From Nonomuraea wenchangensis (lineage in GTDB: Bacteria > Actinomycetota > Actinomycetes > Streptosporangiales > Streptosporangiaceae), in assembly GCF_900111685.1 (NCBI RefSeq), contig NZ_FOHX01000011.1:124001-188000 (forward strand): DNA of 64,000 nt, given 5' to 3'. How positions within the stretch are numbered: the stretch's first letter is position 1; every line of letters starts with the position of its first letter. A program made the position numbers and the translations under genes. The notes below the pieces were generated by a model that was not told where the DNA came from, searched no databases, and saw only the letters and a program-made list of their open reading frames with translations. Of the stretch, positions 33,611 to 42,512 are shown piece by piece.

Positions 33611-36286
33611 GTGCTGTACGGGAGAGTCACGGAGACCAACGCCGTCACGGTCCTGCTCGACTCGGCGCGCGACGGCGAGGGCGGCGCTCTGGCGCTGCGC
33701 GGGGAGGCCGGCGTGGGCAAGTCCGCCCTCCTCGACCTGGCCGCCTCCCTCGCGGTCGCGAACGGGATGCGGGTGCTGCGCGCCGACGGCATCGAACCGG
33801 AGTCCGACCTCGCCTTCGCCGCCCTGCACCAGCTCCTGCACCCGGCCACCGGCCTGCTGGACGCGCTGCCGCGTCCGCAGCGCGACGCGCTCTCCGCGGC
33901 CCTCGGCCTCACGGACACCCCGCACTCCGACCGGTTCCTGGTGGGGGCGGGGGTGCTGTCGCTGCTGGCCGAGGCGGCGGCGCCGAGCGGGCTCCTCTGC
34001 CTGGTGGACGACGTCCAGTGGGTGGACCGGGCCTCGGCCGACGCCCTGCTGTTCGCGGCCCGGCGGCTGCGCACCGAGCGCGTCGCCGTGCTCTTCTCCG
34101 TACGCGGGGACGCGCTGCTCAAGGGCGTGCCCGAGCTGCGGGTCGGCGGCCTGGACGAGGAGAGCTGCGCCGCCCTGCTCGCCGCCGGCGGGCCCGTCGC
34201 GCCGGACGTCGTACGGCGGCTGACGGCGCTGACCGGCGGCAACCCGCTCGTGCTGCGCGAGGGCGTGGCCGCGCTGTCGCCGGCACAGCTCGCCGGGCAG
34301 GCTCCCCTGCCGGATCCGCTGCCGGGGGGCGCGCAGCTGTTCGGCGAGCAGGTGGCCAGGCTGTCGCCGGACGCCCGGCGGTTCCTGCTGCTCGCGTCGC
34401 TGGAGGCGGAGCTCGCCCTCGTCGTACGGGCCGCCGGGGCCGCCGGGGAGGTGCTGCACGAGGTGGAGGCCGCCGGGCTCGTCACCGTGGCCGACGGGGC
34501 GGTACGGTTCCGGCATCCCCTCGTCCGCTCGGCCGTGCACGCCGCCGCCACGTCCACCGAGGTACGGGCCGCGCACGTCACCCTGGCCGGCCTGGTGGCG
34601 GGCGACCGGCGGGCCCTGCACCTGGCCGCCGCCGCCCTGGGCCCGGACGAGACCGTCGCCGCCGAGCTGGCCGCCGCCGCCGGGCGGGCCCGCACGCGCG
34701 GCGGCCACGGGGACGCGGCCACCGCACTCGCCCGCGCCGCCGAGCTCACCCCCGACCCCCTGCGCAGGGCGGAACGGCTCAAGGACGCCGCCACCGCCGC
34801 CTGGCTCGCCGGCCGCCCCGGCCAGGCCCAGAGCCACCTCGCCGAGGCCCGCGAGCTCGCCGAGCACGGGGAGGGCGGGCTGCTGGAGGAGATCGCGCAG
34901 CTCCGCGGCCGGTTCGAGCTGAACAGCGGCGACGCCTCCGAGGCCGTCAGGATCCTGGCGGCGGGCGGCGGCATCGAGATGCTGGCCGACGCCTCCGAGG
35001 CCGCCGGCTACGTGGGCGACGTGCCGGCCATGGTGGAGCTGGGCCGCCGGGCGCGGGCGCACCCGCCCGGCTTCCTCCGCGACGTGGTGGCCGGCATCGG
35101 CGCCATGCTGGAGGACGGCAGCGGCGGCGAGCTGCTGCGCGGGGCGCTGGACCGTACCGGCGAGCTGACCCTGGCGGCGGACCTGCTGTGGGCGTCGGCG
35201 GCGGCGAGCTATCTCGGGGAGGCCGACGTCTCCGCCGAGCTGGTCGAGCGGGCCGGGCGCGCGGCCCGCGTGTCGGGGATGGTGGGGCAGCTCCCTGTCG
35301 TGCTGGAGTTCGTGGCCACGGGCGAGCGTTTCAAGGGCCGCCTGGCCGAGAGCGCCGCCGTCGCCGAGGAGGGCCTGCAGCTCGCCCGCGAGGCCGGCTA
35401 CACCAACTCCGTGGCCGCCCACCTCGCCAACCTGGCCGTCGTGGCCGCGCTGCGCGGCGAGGAGGAGCGCTGCCGCGCCCTGGCGGAGGAGGCGCTGTCC
35501 ATCGCCGTCCCGCACCGGATCGGCCTGCGCGCGGGCGTCGCCGGCTACGCGCTGGCGCTCCTGGACCTCGGCCTCGGCCGGTACGCGGCGGCGCACGCCA
35601 GGTTGGCGGCGCTCGCCACGGCCGGTCCCGGCGCCGGCCATCCCACGGTGACCTGGCGCTCCACCCCGGACCGGGTGGAGGCCGCCCTGGCGGCGGGCGA
35701 GCACGAGTCGGCGGCGGAGGCGCTGGCCGCGTACGAGCAGTGGGTCGCGAACGCCGTCACCGACGAGGCGCGGGCGCTGCTGGCCCGCTGCCGCGCCCTG
35801 CTCGCCGCCCCCGGCGCGGACGCCGAGCTGTTCGAGGAGGCGCTGCGCCGGCACGGCGAGCCGGTGGAGCGGGCGCGCACCGCGCTGCTGTACGGCGAAC
35901 GGCTGCGCCGCGCGCAGCGGCCCGGCCAGGCGCGGAACCACCTGCGGGCGGCGCTGGAGACCTTCGAGCGGCTGGGCGCGGCCCCCTGGGCGGAGCGGGC
36001 CCGCGGCGAGCTGCGCGCGGCGGGCGAGGCGGCGGCCCGGCCCGCGGCCGACGATCCCGAGACCGTGCTCACGCCGCAGGAGCTGCGCATCGCGCGGCTG
36101 GTCGCGGAGGGCGCCTCCAGCAAGGAGGTGGCGGCCCGGCTGTTCCTCAGCCCGCGCACGGTCGAGTACCACCTGTACAAGACCTATCCCAAGCTGGGCG
36201 TCACGACCCGTACTGAACTGGCCCGGCTACTGGTGAAGGCCAGTAGTCCTACTGAAGGCGTGCGCGCCCGCGCCGGGCAAGGTTGA
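33611..36286 (+). CDS. LAL-type LuxR regulator (large ATP-binding)
   Basis: 891 aa, normal for LAL/MalT-like regulators. The N-terminal AAA/STAND ATPase has Walker A GEAGVGKSALL (residues 31-41) and Walker B LLCLVDDVQWVDRAS. A long TPR-like helical middle follows. The C-terminal LuxR helix-turn-helix reads LTPQELRIARLVAEGASSKEV then LFLSPRTVEYHLYKTYPKLG (partially quoted). The start is the GTG at 33611. The alpha/beta hydrolase follows 4 bases after the stop and is probably co-transcribed. Confidence 0.92.
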   Translation: MLYGRVTETNAVTVLLDSARDGEGGALALRGEAGVGKSALLDLAASLAVANGMRVLRADGIEPESDLAFAALHQLLHPATGLLDALPRPQRDALSAALGLTDTPHSDRFLVGAGVLSLLAEAAAPSGLLCLVDDVQWVDRASADALLFAARRLRTERVAVLFSVRGDALLKGVPELRVGGLDEESCAALLAAGGPVAPDVVRRLTALTGGNPLVLREGVAALSPAQLAGQAPLPDPLPGGAQLFGEQVARLSPDARRFLLLASLEAELALVVRAAGAAGEVLHEVEAAGLVTVADGAVRFRHPLVRSAVHAAATSTEVRAAHVTLAGLVAGDRRALHLAAAALGPDETVAAELAAAAGRARTRGGHGDAATALARAAELTPDPLRRAERLKDAATAAWLAGRPGQAQSHLAEARELAEHGEGGLLEEIAQLRGRFELNSGDASEAVRILAAGGGIEMLADASEAAGYVGDVPAMVELGRRARAHPPGFLRDVVAGIGAMLEDGSGGELLRGALDRTGELTLAADLLWASAAASYLGEADVSAELVERAGRAARVSGMVGQLPVVLEFVATGERFKGRLAESAAVAEEGLQLAREAGYTNSVAAHLANLAVVAALRGEEERCRALAEEALSIAVPHRIGLRAGVAGYALALLDLGLGRYAAAHARLAALATAGPGAGHPTVTWRSTPDRVEAALAAGEHESAAEALAAYEQWVANAVTDEARALLARCRALLAAPGADAELFEEALRRHGEPVERARTALLYGERLRRAQRPGQARNHLRAALETFERLGAAPWAERARGELRAAGEAAARPAADDPETVLTPQELRIARLVAEGASSKEVAARLFLSPRTVEYHLYKTYPKLGVTTRTELARLLVKASSPTEGVRARAGQG

Positions 36287-36290
36287 GCCC

Positions 36291-37190
36291 ATGACAACGA
36301 ACATGATCGAGACCGACGGCGTGGACCTCTGGACCGAGGAGTTCGGCGACCCGGCGCACCCGCCGATCCTGCTGGTGATGGGGTCGATGTCACAGGGCGT
36401 CCTGTGGCCGGACGAGCTCGTCGGGCGGCTGGTCGCCGCGGGCCGCCGGGTCATCAGGTACGACCACCGCGACACCGGCCGCTCGGCCACCTTCGACTTC
36501 GCCGAGCAGCCGTACACCTGGCACGACATCAAGGACGACGTGCTGCGGGTGATGGACGCGTACGGGCTGGAGTCCGCGCATCTCGTCTGCCACTCGGCGG
36601 GCGGCCTGCTCGGCCAGTTCATCGCCGTGGAGCGGCCGGAGCGGGTGCGCACCCTCACCGTGATCGGCTCCTCGCCGCTGGGCGGGCACGAGGGCGCGAC
36701 CATCCTGCGGGCGCTCACCGGGCAGCCGCAGCCGGAGGGGAGCCTGCCGCCGCCCCGGCCGGAGTTCGTGGCGTACTACACCGAGCTGATCACCGCGCCG
36801 CCGCCCGCGGACCGGCGCGAGCAGGTGCAGCGGATGATCGACGAGGCACGGGTGCTGCACGGCACCGCGCTGCCGTTCGACGAGGACGCCGAGCGCCGGC
36901 TCCAGGAGCGGGTGCTGGAGCGGGCCCGTGACCTGTCGTCGGTGGTCAACCACCGCCTGGCGCACGCCGCCTGCCCGGACTTCGAGCCGGAGGGCGTGCT
37001 CGGGCGGGTGCAGGCGCCGACGCTGGTGATCGAGGGCACGCACGAGCCCGCCAAACCCGGGCACGGAGCGCTCATCGCCGAGCAGATCCCCGGCGCGGAG
37101 CTGCTGATGATCGAAGGGATGGGGCACATGATGCCGCCCCCGGTCCACGCGGAGCTGGCCGCCGCGATCATCCGTCACACCGCGCCATGA
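36291..37190 (+). CDS. Alpha/beta-hydrolase
   Basis: 299 aa. Oxyanion strand ILLVMGSMSQG, RYDHRDTGRS, nucleophile elbow CHSAGG (Cys replaces the usual first Gly of GxSxG), late Asp/Glu strand TLVIEGTHEP and catalytic His in EGMGHMMPP. Family relatives include esterases and haloperoxidase-like enzymes; the substrate is unknown. Probably in an operon with the LAL regulator. Confidence 0.87.
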   Translation: MTTNMIETDGVDLWTEEFGDPAHPPILLVMGSMSQGVLWPDELVGRLVAAGRRVIRYDHRDTGRSATFDFAEQPYTWHDIKDDVLRVMDAYGLESAHLVCHSAGGLLGQFIAVERPERVRTLTVIGSSPLGGHEGATILRALTGQPQPEGSLPPPRPEFVAYYTELITAPPPADRREQVQRMIDEARVLHGTALPFDEDAERRLQERVLERARDLSSVVNHRLAHAACPDFEPEGVLGRVQAPTLVIEGTHEPAKPGHGALIAEQIPGAELLMIEGMGHMMPPPVHAELAAAIIRHTAP

Positions 37191-37203
37191 ACCGCCGACG
37201 TCA

Positions 37204-37243
37204 CGCCCGGGCGTGTCGCGAAACGCGCGCCCGGGCGTGTCGC
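37204..37243. repeat. Two direct copies of a 16-bp palindrome-containing motif
   Basis: CGCCCGGGCGTGTCGC occurs at 37204-37219 and 37228-37243, spaced 24 bases apart. Each contains the self-complementary CGCCCGGGCG. It lies between the convergent hydrolase and DUF3073 genes, so it may act as a terminator array or protein-binding site. Confidence 0.6.
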
Positions 37244-37305
37244 TGGACACACTCCGCCCGGCTCCGGCTCGGCGGGCACCCGCCCGCCCTGCCGGGCCGG
37301 GCGGG

Positions 37306-37476
37306 TCATCGCCCGCGCTCGGACTCCTGCTCCGACACCGTGGAGGGGTAAAGCTCCTCGCGCCGCGTGTCGGCACCCAGCTCCTCGCGAAGCCGGTCGT
37401 AGTCGATGTTGTGGTTGGCGTACTTCAGCTGGCGAGCGACCTTCGTCTGCTTCGCCTTGGCTCTTCCTCGACCCAT
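37306..37476 (-). CDS. DUF3073 family small basic protein
   Basis: 56 aa, starting MGRGRAKAKQTKVARQLKY, the recognisable DUF3073 N-terminus, and ending in an acidic tail. AGGGAGT lies just before the ATG. The family is conserved in actinobacteria, highly basic at the N-terminus and of unknown function. It is easily missed because of its length. Confidence 0.85.
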   Translation of the reverse strand: MGRGRAKAKQTKVARQLKYANHNIDYDRLREELGADTRREELYPSTVSEQESERGR

Positions 37477-37563
37477 GGCTACTCCCTAGTCCCCGTCGTC
37501 ATACTATCCAACGACGTTACGACTTGAAGAATTATGCAACTGCGCTGGATTAGTCTGGGCAGT

Positions 37564-37896
37564 ATGCACGTGGAGGTCTATCAGGCCAAGGCCGACTTCT
37601 TCCGTACGCTCGGCCACCCCGCTCGCATCAGAGTGTTGGAGCTTCTTCAGGAAGGGCCCCTACCCGTCAGGGACCTGCTGGCCCAGATCGACATCGAGCC
37701 GTCGAGCCTTTCCCAGCAGCTCGCGGTCCTGCGCAGAGCGGGGATCGTGAGCGCCATCCGGGAGGGCAGCACGGTGGTCTACACGCTGGCCACGCCCGAG
37801 CTGGCCGATCTGCTCGGCGCCGCCCGCCGTATCCTCACCGACATGCTCGCCGACCAGGGCGAACTGCTCGCCGAGCTGAGAGCCGAGGTCACCTAG
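37564..37896 (+). CDS. ArsR-family transcriptional regulator
   Basis: 110 aa from the ATG at 37564 (a start at 37534 is possible). Winged helix: FRTLGHPARIRVLELLQEG, then IEPSSLSQQLAVLRRAGIV and REGSTVVYTL. The Cys-rich metal site of ArsR/SmtB (ELCVCD) is absent, so a non-metal signal is likely. The last 8 bases overlap the opposing membrane-protein gene. Confidence 0.88.
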   Translation: MHVEVYQAKADFFRTLGHPARIRVLELLQEGPLPVRDLLAQIDIEPSSLSQQLAVLRRAGIVSAIREGSTVVYTLATPELADLLGAARRILTDMLADQGELLAELRAEVT

Positions 37897-38443
37897 CCGC
37901 CAGGCGCCGCACCCGCTTCGGATACCAGGCGGTGAAGCCGGCGGGCAGCGCGAACGAGAGCACCTTGACGGCGACCACCAGCGTGGTGGCGTGCGGTGCG
38001 GCCGCGAGGACGAAGGTCAGCGAGATCGCCGCGGCGGTGAAGGCCACCGCCCAGACGGCGGTGATGACCACGTTGACGCGGCGGAACCGCGGCGTGTCCC
38101 AGACCTCCCGGGGCGTCGCGGCCCGCGCGATGCCCAGCGTGAACGGCCTCCGGATGGCCAGCGAGCCCCAGGCCGTGCCGGCCAGCCACACGTTGACCAG
38201 CGCGGGCCCGTACGGCGTGAGCGGCGAGTGCGGGGCCGCCAGGGACAGCGCCGTCAGGCCGGCGAAGAACAGCGCCGCGCTGGTCTCGATGACCATCTCG
38301 GCCCAGTCGCGCCCGGCCCGCCGGTCCACCAGGACGAGCCCGACCGCGATGACCAGGCCGGCGATGGCGCCCCAGCGCCACTCGTCGCCGGTCGCGATCA
38401 CGGCGTAGACGATCCAGGGCAGAAAACCGAGCAGACCACGCAT
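37889..38443 (-). CDS. Integral membrane protein, unknown function
   Basis: 184 aa with five or six hydrophobic segments, starting MRGLLGFLPWIVYAVIAT. No named family is recognised. It is divergent from the padR gene across a 77-base region holding a long inverted repeat. A -35/-10 pair on the minus strand (TTGACA, 18 bases, TAGCTT) sits inside it, so this gene is the likely PadR target. Confidence 0.75.
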   Translation of the reverse strand: MRGLLGFLPWIVYAVIATGDEWRWGAIAGLVIAVGLVLVDRRAGRDWAEMVIETSAALFFAGLTALSLAAPHSPLTPYGPALVNVWLAGTAWGSLAIRRPFTLGIARAATPREVWDTPRFRRVNVVITAVWAVAFTAAAISLTFVLAAAPHATTLVVAVKVLSFALPAGFTAWYPKRVRRLAAR

Positions 38444-38459
38444 GTCCCCGAACCTTCCG

Positions 38460-38522
38460 ATATTCCTATTGTGACAGGTCGAAGCTAGACCCTCCTTCTT
38501 CGACGTGTCAATATAGGAATAT
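38460..38522. promoter_or_regulatory. 25-bp near-perfect inverted repeat between padR and membrane protein
   Basis: Left arm 38460-38484 begins ATATTCCTATTGTGAC and ends GTCGAAG. The right arm 38498-38522 is its inverse with three mismatches and ends at the padR ATG. The centre is 13 bases. The arms cover the minus-strand -35 and the padR start, fitting autorepression and control of the divergent gene. Confidence 0.75.
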
Positions 38523-39033
38523 GAGCCTTAGACACGCCGTGCTGGGACTGCTCTCCGAGGGACCCGCGAGCGGCTACGACCTGATGAAGCTGTTCGACGT
38601 CTCGCTGTCCAACACCTGGCCGGCCACGCAGAGCCAGCTCTACGCGGAGCTGGGCAAGCTCGCCGACGCCGGCCTCGTCACGGTGGCCGCGGAGGGGCCG
38701 CGGGGCCGCAAGGAGTACGCGATCACCGAGAGCGGCCTGGCCGAGCTGCGCCGCTGGATCACCGACGTCGAGCCGACCCGGGTCAACCGCAGCGACATGC
38801 TGCTCCGGGTGTTCTTCCTCGCGCGGATCCCGCCCGAGCGGGCCAGGGCCTACCTGCGCGAGCAGGCCGACCTCGCGGCCGAACGGCTGGCGCACATGGA
38901 GGACATCCGGCCGTTCGTGGAGAGCGGCACCGACAACCTGTCCCGCTACGGGCGCATAGCCCTGGAGTACGGCCTGCGCCTGAGCCAGGTCCAGCGGGAG
39001 TGGGCCGAGTGGGCGGAGAGCCAGATCAAGTAG
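38521..39033 (+). CDS. PadR-family transcriptional regulator
   Basis: 170 aa. PadR winged helix LRHAVLGLLSEGPASGYDLMK and TQSQLYAELGKLADAGLV, with RGRKEYAITESGLAELRRW, then a C-terminal dimerisation helix region. The ATG lies within the right arm of the inverted repeat, and no Shine-Dalgarno sequence is seen, so it may be leaderless. It is followed 9 bases later by menB. Confidence 0.9.
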   Translation: MSLRHAVLGLLSEGPASGYDLMKLFDVSLSNTWPATQSQLYAELGKLADAGLVTVAAEGPRGRKEYAITESGLAELRRWITDVEPTRVNRSDMLLRVFFLARIPPERARAYLREQADLAAERLAHMEDIRPFVESGTDNLSRYGRIALEYGLRLSQVQREWAEWAESQIK

Positions 39034-39042
39034 GCTCCTGCC

Positions 39043-39906
<864 letters not shown>

Positions 39907-39921
<15 letters not shown>

Positions 39922-39959
39922 GGTCCCTGGCACTCCCAGGTCCCCTGGCACTTCCAGGG
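39907..39959. terminator. Three 18-base repeats forming a hairpin between menB and oxidoreductase
   Basis: Units CCCTGGCACTTCTAGGG (end of menB), CCCTGGCACTCCCAGG and CCCTGGCACTTCCAGGG recur every 18 bases. The last one folds as CCCTGG-CACTT-CCAGGG. The array appears to be made by duplication of the menB stop-codon region and lies between convergent genes, where it can terminate both. Confidence 0.65.
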
Positions 39960-39966
39960 CGGGCCG

Positions 39967-40932
39967 TCAGGCCACCCGCAGGACGATCTTGCCCTGGATG
40001 TGGCCCTGTTCCGCCCGCTCGTGGGCCTTGGCGGCGTCGGCGAGCGGGAAGACGCTGTCGACGCCGACCCGCAGCCGGCCGGCGTCGGCCAGGCGGGCCA
40101 GCTCCGCCAGCTGCGCGCCGTCGGAGCGCACCTGCCCGAACACGAAGGTGATGCCCAGCTCGGCGGCGCGGTCGGGGTGATACTCGCCGAGGAAGATGGG
40201 GCTGAGGGTGCCGCCCCGCCTGATCACCGTGAGGAACCGATGCCCGTGCGGGCCGCCGACGGTGTCGAAGAGGTGGTCGACGCCGCGTACGACGTCCTCG
40301 GCGGCGGTGGCCGTGTAGTCCACGAACTCGTCCACGCCGAGGTCGCGCAGGAAACGCTCGTGGCGTCCCGAGGCGACGCCGATCACCCGGGCGTCCTTCG
40401 TCTTGGCGAGCTGGACGAGGAAGTGGCCGACGCCGCCGGCCGCGCCGTTGACCAGCACGGTCCTGCCCGGTTCGAGCCGGACGAGGTCGAACAGGAACTG
40501 ATAGGCGGTGAGCCCCGCCATCGGCACGCCCGCCGCCTCGACGTGGTCCAGCGCGGCCGGCTTGCGGGCCAGGTGGGAGGCGGGCGAGGTGGTGTACTCG
40601 GCGTAGGCGTTGCCGCCGCCCTCGGGGAAGCGCAGCAGGCCGAACACCTCGTCCCCGACCTGCCACTCGGTGACGCCGGGACCGAGCGCGGCGACCACGC
40701 CCGACATGTCCGTGCCCGGGGTGAAGGGCAGGGTGCGCTTCGGCCGCAGGTCCTCGGGGATGATCCCGTAGGCCGATCTGGCGTACCAGTCGGGCGGGTT
40801 GAGCCCGGCGGCGTGGACGCGCACGAGCACGTCCCCGGGCCCCGGCTCGGGGACCGGGACCTCCTCGGGCACCAGCACCTCGGGCCCGCCGACCCGGTGC
40901 GCGCGGACGGCGGTCATCGTCTTCTCCGGCAT
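39967..40932 (-). CDS. NADPH:quinone-reductase-like zinc-less MDR oxidoreductase
   Basis: 321 aa. MDR fold with PEVLVPEEVPVPEPGPGDVLV, AGLNPPDWYAR, PGTDMSGVV and the nucleotide loop VNGAAGGVGHFLVQLAK. Structural-zinc Cys residues are absent, as in the quinone oxidoreductase subgroup. The ATG follows AAGGACG. Divergent from a TetR gene over a double palindromic operator, so probably repressed by it. Confidence 0.9.
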   Translation of the reverse strand: MPEKTMTAVRAHRVGGPEVLVPEEVPVPEPGPGDVLVRVHAAGLNPPDWYARSAYGIIPEDLRPKRTLPFTPGTDMSGVVAALGPGVTEWQVGDEVFGLLRFPEGGGNAYAEYTTSPASHLARKPAALDHVEAAGVPMAGLTAYQFLFDLVRLEPGRTVLVNGAAGGVGHFLVQLAKTKDARVIGVASGRHERFLRDLGVDEFVDYTATAAEDVVRGVDHLFDTVGGPHGHRFLTVIRRGGTLSPIFLGEYHPDRAAELGITFVFGQVRSDGAQLAELARLADAGRLRVGVDSVFPLADAAKAHERAEQGHIQGKIVLRVA

Positions 40933-40957
40933 GGTCACGTCCTTTTCGGTACGATGT

Positions 40958-40994
40958 GGAGCACTGCTCCGCAATATAACCGGAGCAGTGCTCC
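40958..40994. promoter_or_regulatory. Double palindromic operator (TetR type)
   Basis: GGAGCACTGCTCC (40958-40970) and GGAGCAGTGCTCC (40982-40994) are each 13-base palindromes and exact reverse complements of each other, 24 bases centre to centre. They fill the gap between the divergent oxidoreductase and tetR genes. This is a strong case for a TetR operator pair. Confidence 0.82.
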
Positions 40995-41016
40995 GCATAC
41001 AATGGGAACGGATCAC

Positions 41017-41601
41017 GTGACGGAGAAACAGCCCCGCGCTCCCCGCACCGACGCGCGCCGCAACCACGCGCGCATCCTGGAGGTGGCCCACGCCGTCGTC
41101 GCCGAGCAGGGCACCCAGGCCTCGCTCCGCGACATCGCCCGCCGCGCCGGCATCGGCCTCGGCACGCTCTACCGCCACTTCCCGACCCGGGACGAGCTGC
41201 TGGAGACGCTGCTCGGCGAGCGCTTCGACCGGCTCGCCGCCACGGCCACCGCGCTGGAGACCGCGCACCCGCCGGCGGACGCCCTGACCGAATGGCTGGC
41301 CGAGTACGCCGCCTTCGCCGCCGTCTACCGGGGCCTCACCAGCTCGGTGATGGCGACGCTGGAGGACGAGACCTCCTCGCTGCACGCCTCCTGCCTCGCC
41401 ATGCGGCAGACCGTGGGCCGGCTGCTGGGCAACGCCCAGCAGGCGGGGCTGGTCCGCTCCGACGTGACGGCGACCGACCTGTTCGCGCTGGTCAACGCCC
41501 TCGGCTGGATCGCCGAGCAGGCTCCGTCGCTGGCCGCCCGGCGCGACCACCTCCTCGGGCTCGTCCTCGACGGCCTGCGCCCTGCGGCCGGTCGCCCGTG
41601 A
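41017..41601 (+). CDS. TetR-family repressor
   Basis: 194 aa from the GTG at 41017 (an ATG at 41002 is possible). TetR helix-turn-helix ASLRDIARRAGIGLGTLYRHFPTRDELLE (quoted in part: IARRAGIGLGTLYRHFPTR), then the SBD-type C-terminal domain. It lies beside a double palindrome and overlaps the following phosphotransferase gene by GTGA, so it probably controls both that gene and the divergent oxidoreductase. Confidence 0.92.
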   Translation: MTEKQPRAPRTDARRNHARILEVAHAVVAEQGTQASLRDIARRAGIGLGTLYRHFPTRDELLETLLGERFDRLAATATALETAHPPADALTEWLAEYAAFAAVYRGLTSSVMATLEDETSSLHASCLAMRQTVGRLLGNAQQAGLVRSDVTATDLFALVNALGWIAEQAPSLAARRDHLLGLVLDGLRPAAGRP

Positions 41602-42512
41602 GGATCGTGGTCCCTGAGGCGCTGACCGCCTCGCACGTCAAGTGGGACGGCGAGGCCGGCCGCGCCTGGTCGGCCGGGCTGCCCGCGCTGGCCGAGCGCT
41701 ACCTGGAGGAGTGGGAGCTGCGGCCGGACGGCGAGCCGGGCCACGGCGTGGTGTCCCTGGTGCTGCCGGTGATCCGCGCGGACGGCACGCGGGCCGCGCT
41801 CAAGCTGCAGCCGGTCAACGACGAGAACGCCACCGAGGCCGTGGGCCTGCGCGCCTGGGACGGCGACGGGGCGGTCCGCCTGCTCGCCGACGACCCCGCC
41901 ACCGGCACCCTGCTGCTGGAGCGCCTGCACGCCGGGCGCTCGCTGTCGGCGCTGCCTGACGACCTGGCGGCGCTGGAGATCCTCACCGCCCTCCTCGCCC
42001 GCCTGACCGGCCATCCGGCCCCGCCCGGCCTGCGCCGCCTGGCGGACATCGCCCAGGACATGCTGGACGACGTGGCCCAGGCGCTGACCGCGCTGCCGCG
42101 CGAGCCGGACCGCCGCCTGCTACGCCACTGCGCCGACGCGCTCGCCGAGGTCGTGGCCGAGCCCGGCGACCGCCTGCTGCACTGGGACCTGCACTACGAC
42201 AACGTGCTGGCGGCCGACCGTGAGCCGTGGCTGGCCATCGATCCCAAGCCGCTGGCCGGCGACCCCGGCTTCGACCTGCTGCCCGCGCTGCACAACCGGT
42301 GGGACGACCTGGTGGCGACCGGCGACGTGGCGCGGGCGGTGCTGCGCCGCTTCGACCTGATGGTGGCCGGGCTCGGCCTCGACCCCGGCCGCGCGGCCCG
42401 CTGGACGCTGGGCCGGGTGCTCCAGAACGCCCTGTGGGACGTCGAGGCGGGGGCGGACCACCTCGACGAGGCGCACGTGACGCTCGCCGCCGCGCTCCGC
42501 CCCCGGCTCTAG
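41598..42512 (+). CDS. Aminoglycoside/hydroxyurea phosphotransferase (APH(6)-like)
   Basis: 304 aa. The APH_6_hur family signature is clear: LKLQPVNDENATEAVGLRAWDGDGAV (part), LLERLHAGRSL, catalytic loop LLHWDLHYDNVL and metal motif AIDPKPLAGDPGFDLLP. These kinases phosphorylate streptomycin-like aminoglycosides or hydroxyurea, giving resistance. Translationally coupled to TetR. The actual drug is not deducible. Confidence 0.88.
   Translation: MRIVVPEALTASHVKWDGEAGRAWSAGLPALAERYLEEWELRPDGEPGHGVVSLVLPVIRADGTRAALKLQPVNDENATEAVGLRAWDGDGAVRLLADDPATGTLLLERLHAGRSLSALPDDLAALEILTALLARLTGHPAPPGLRRLADIAQDMLDDVAQALTALPREPDRRLLRHCADALAEVVAEPGDRLLHWDLHYDNVLAADREPWLAIDPKPLAGDPGFDLLPALHNRWDDLVATGDVARAVLRRFDLMVAGLGLDPGRAARWTLGRVLQNALWDVEAGADHLDEAHVTLAAALRPRL

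Noticed and set aside
30598..34974. Very long minus-strand open frame (1458 codons)
   Set aside because: Ser/Arg/Ala low-complexity translation antisense to the kinase, regulator, LCP and LAL genes; an artefact of GC-rich third positions.
33539..36172. Minus-strand frame of 877 codons
   Set aside because: Shadow of the LAL regulator gene; Gly/Arg/Gln repeat-like composition.
37213..37527. Plus-strand 104-codon frame
   Set aside because: The opposite strand carries a convincing DUF3073 gene with a ribosome-binding site; this frame has no family resemblance.
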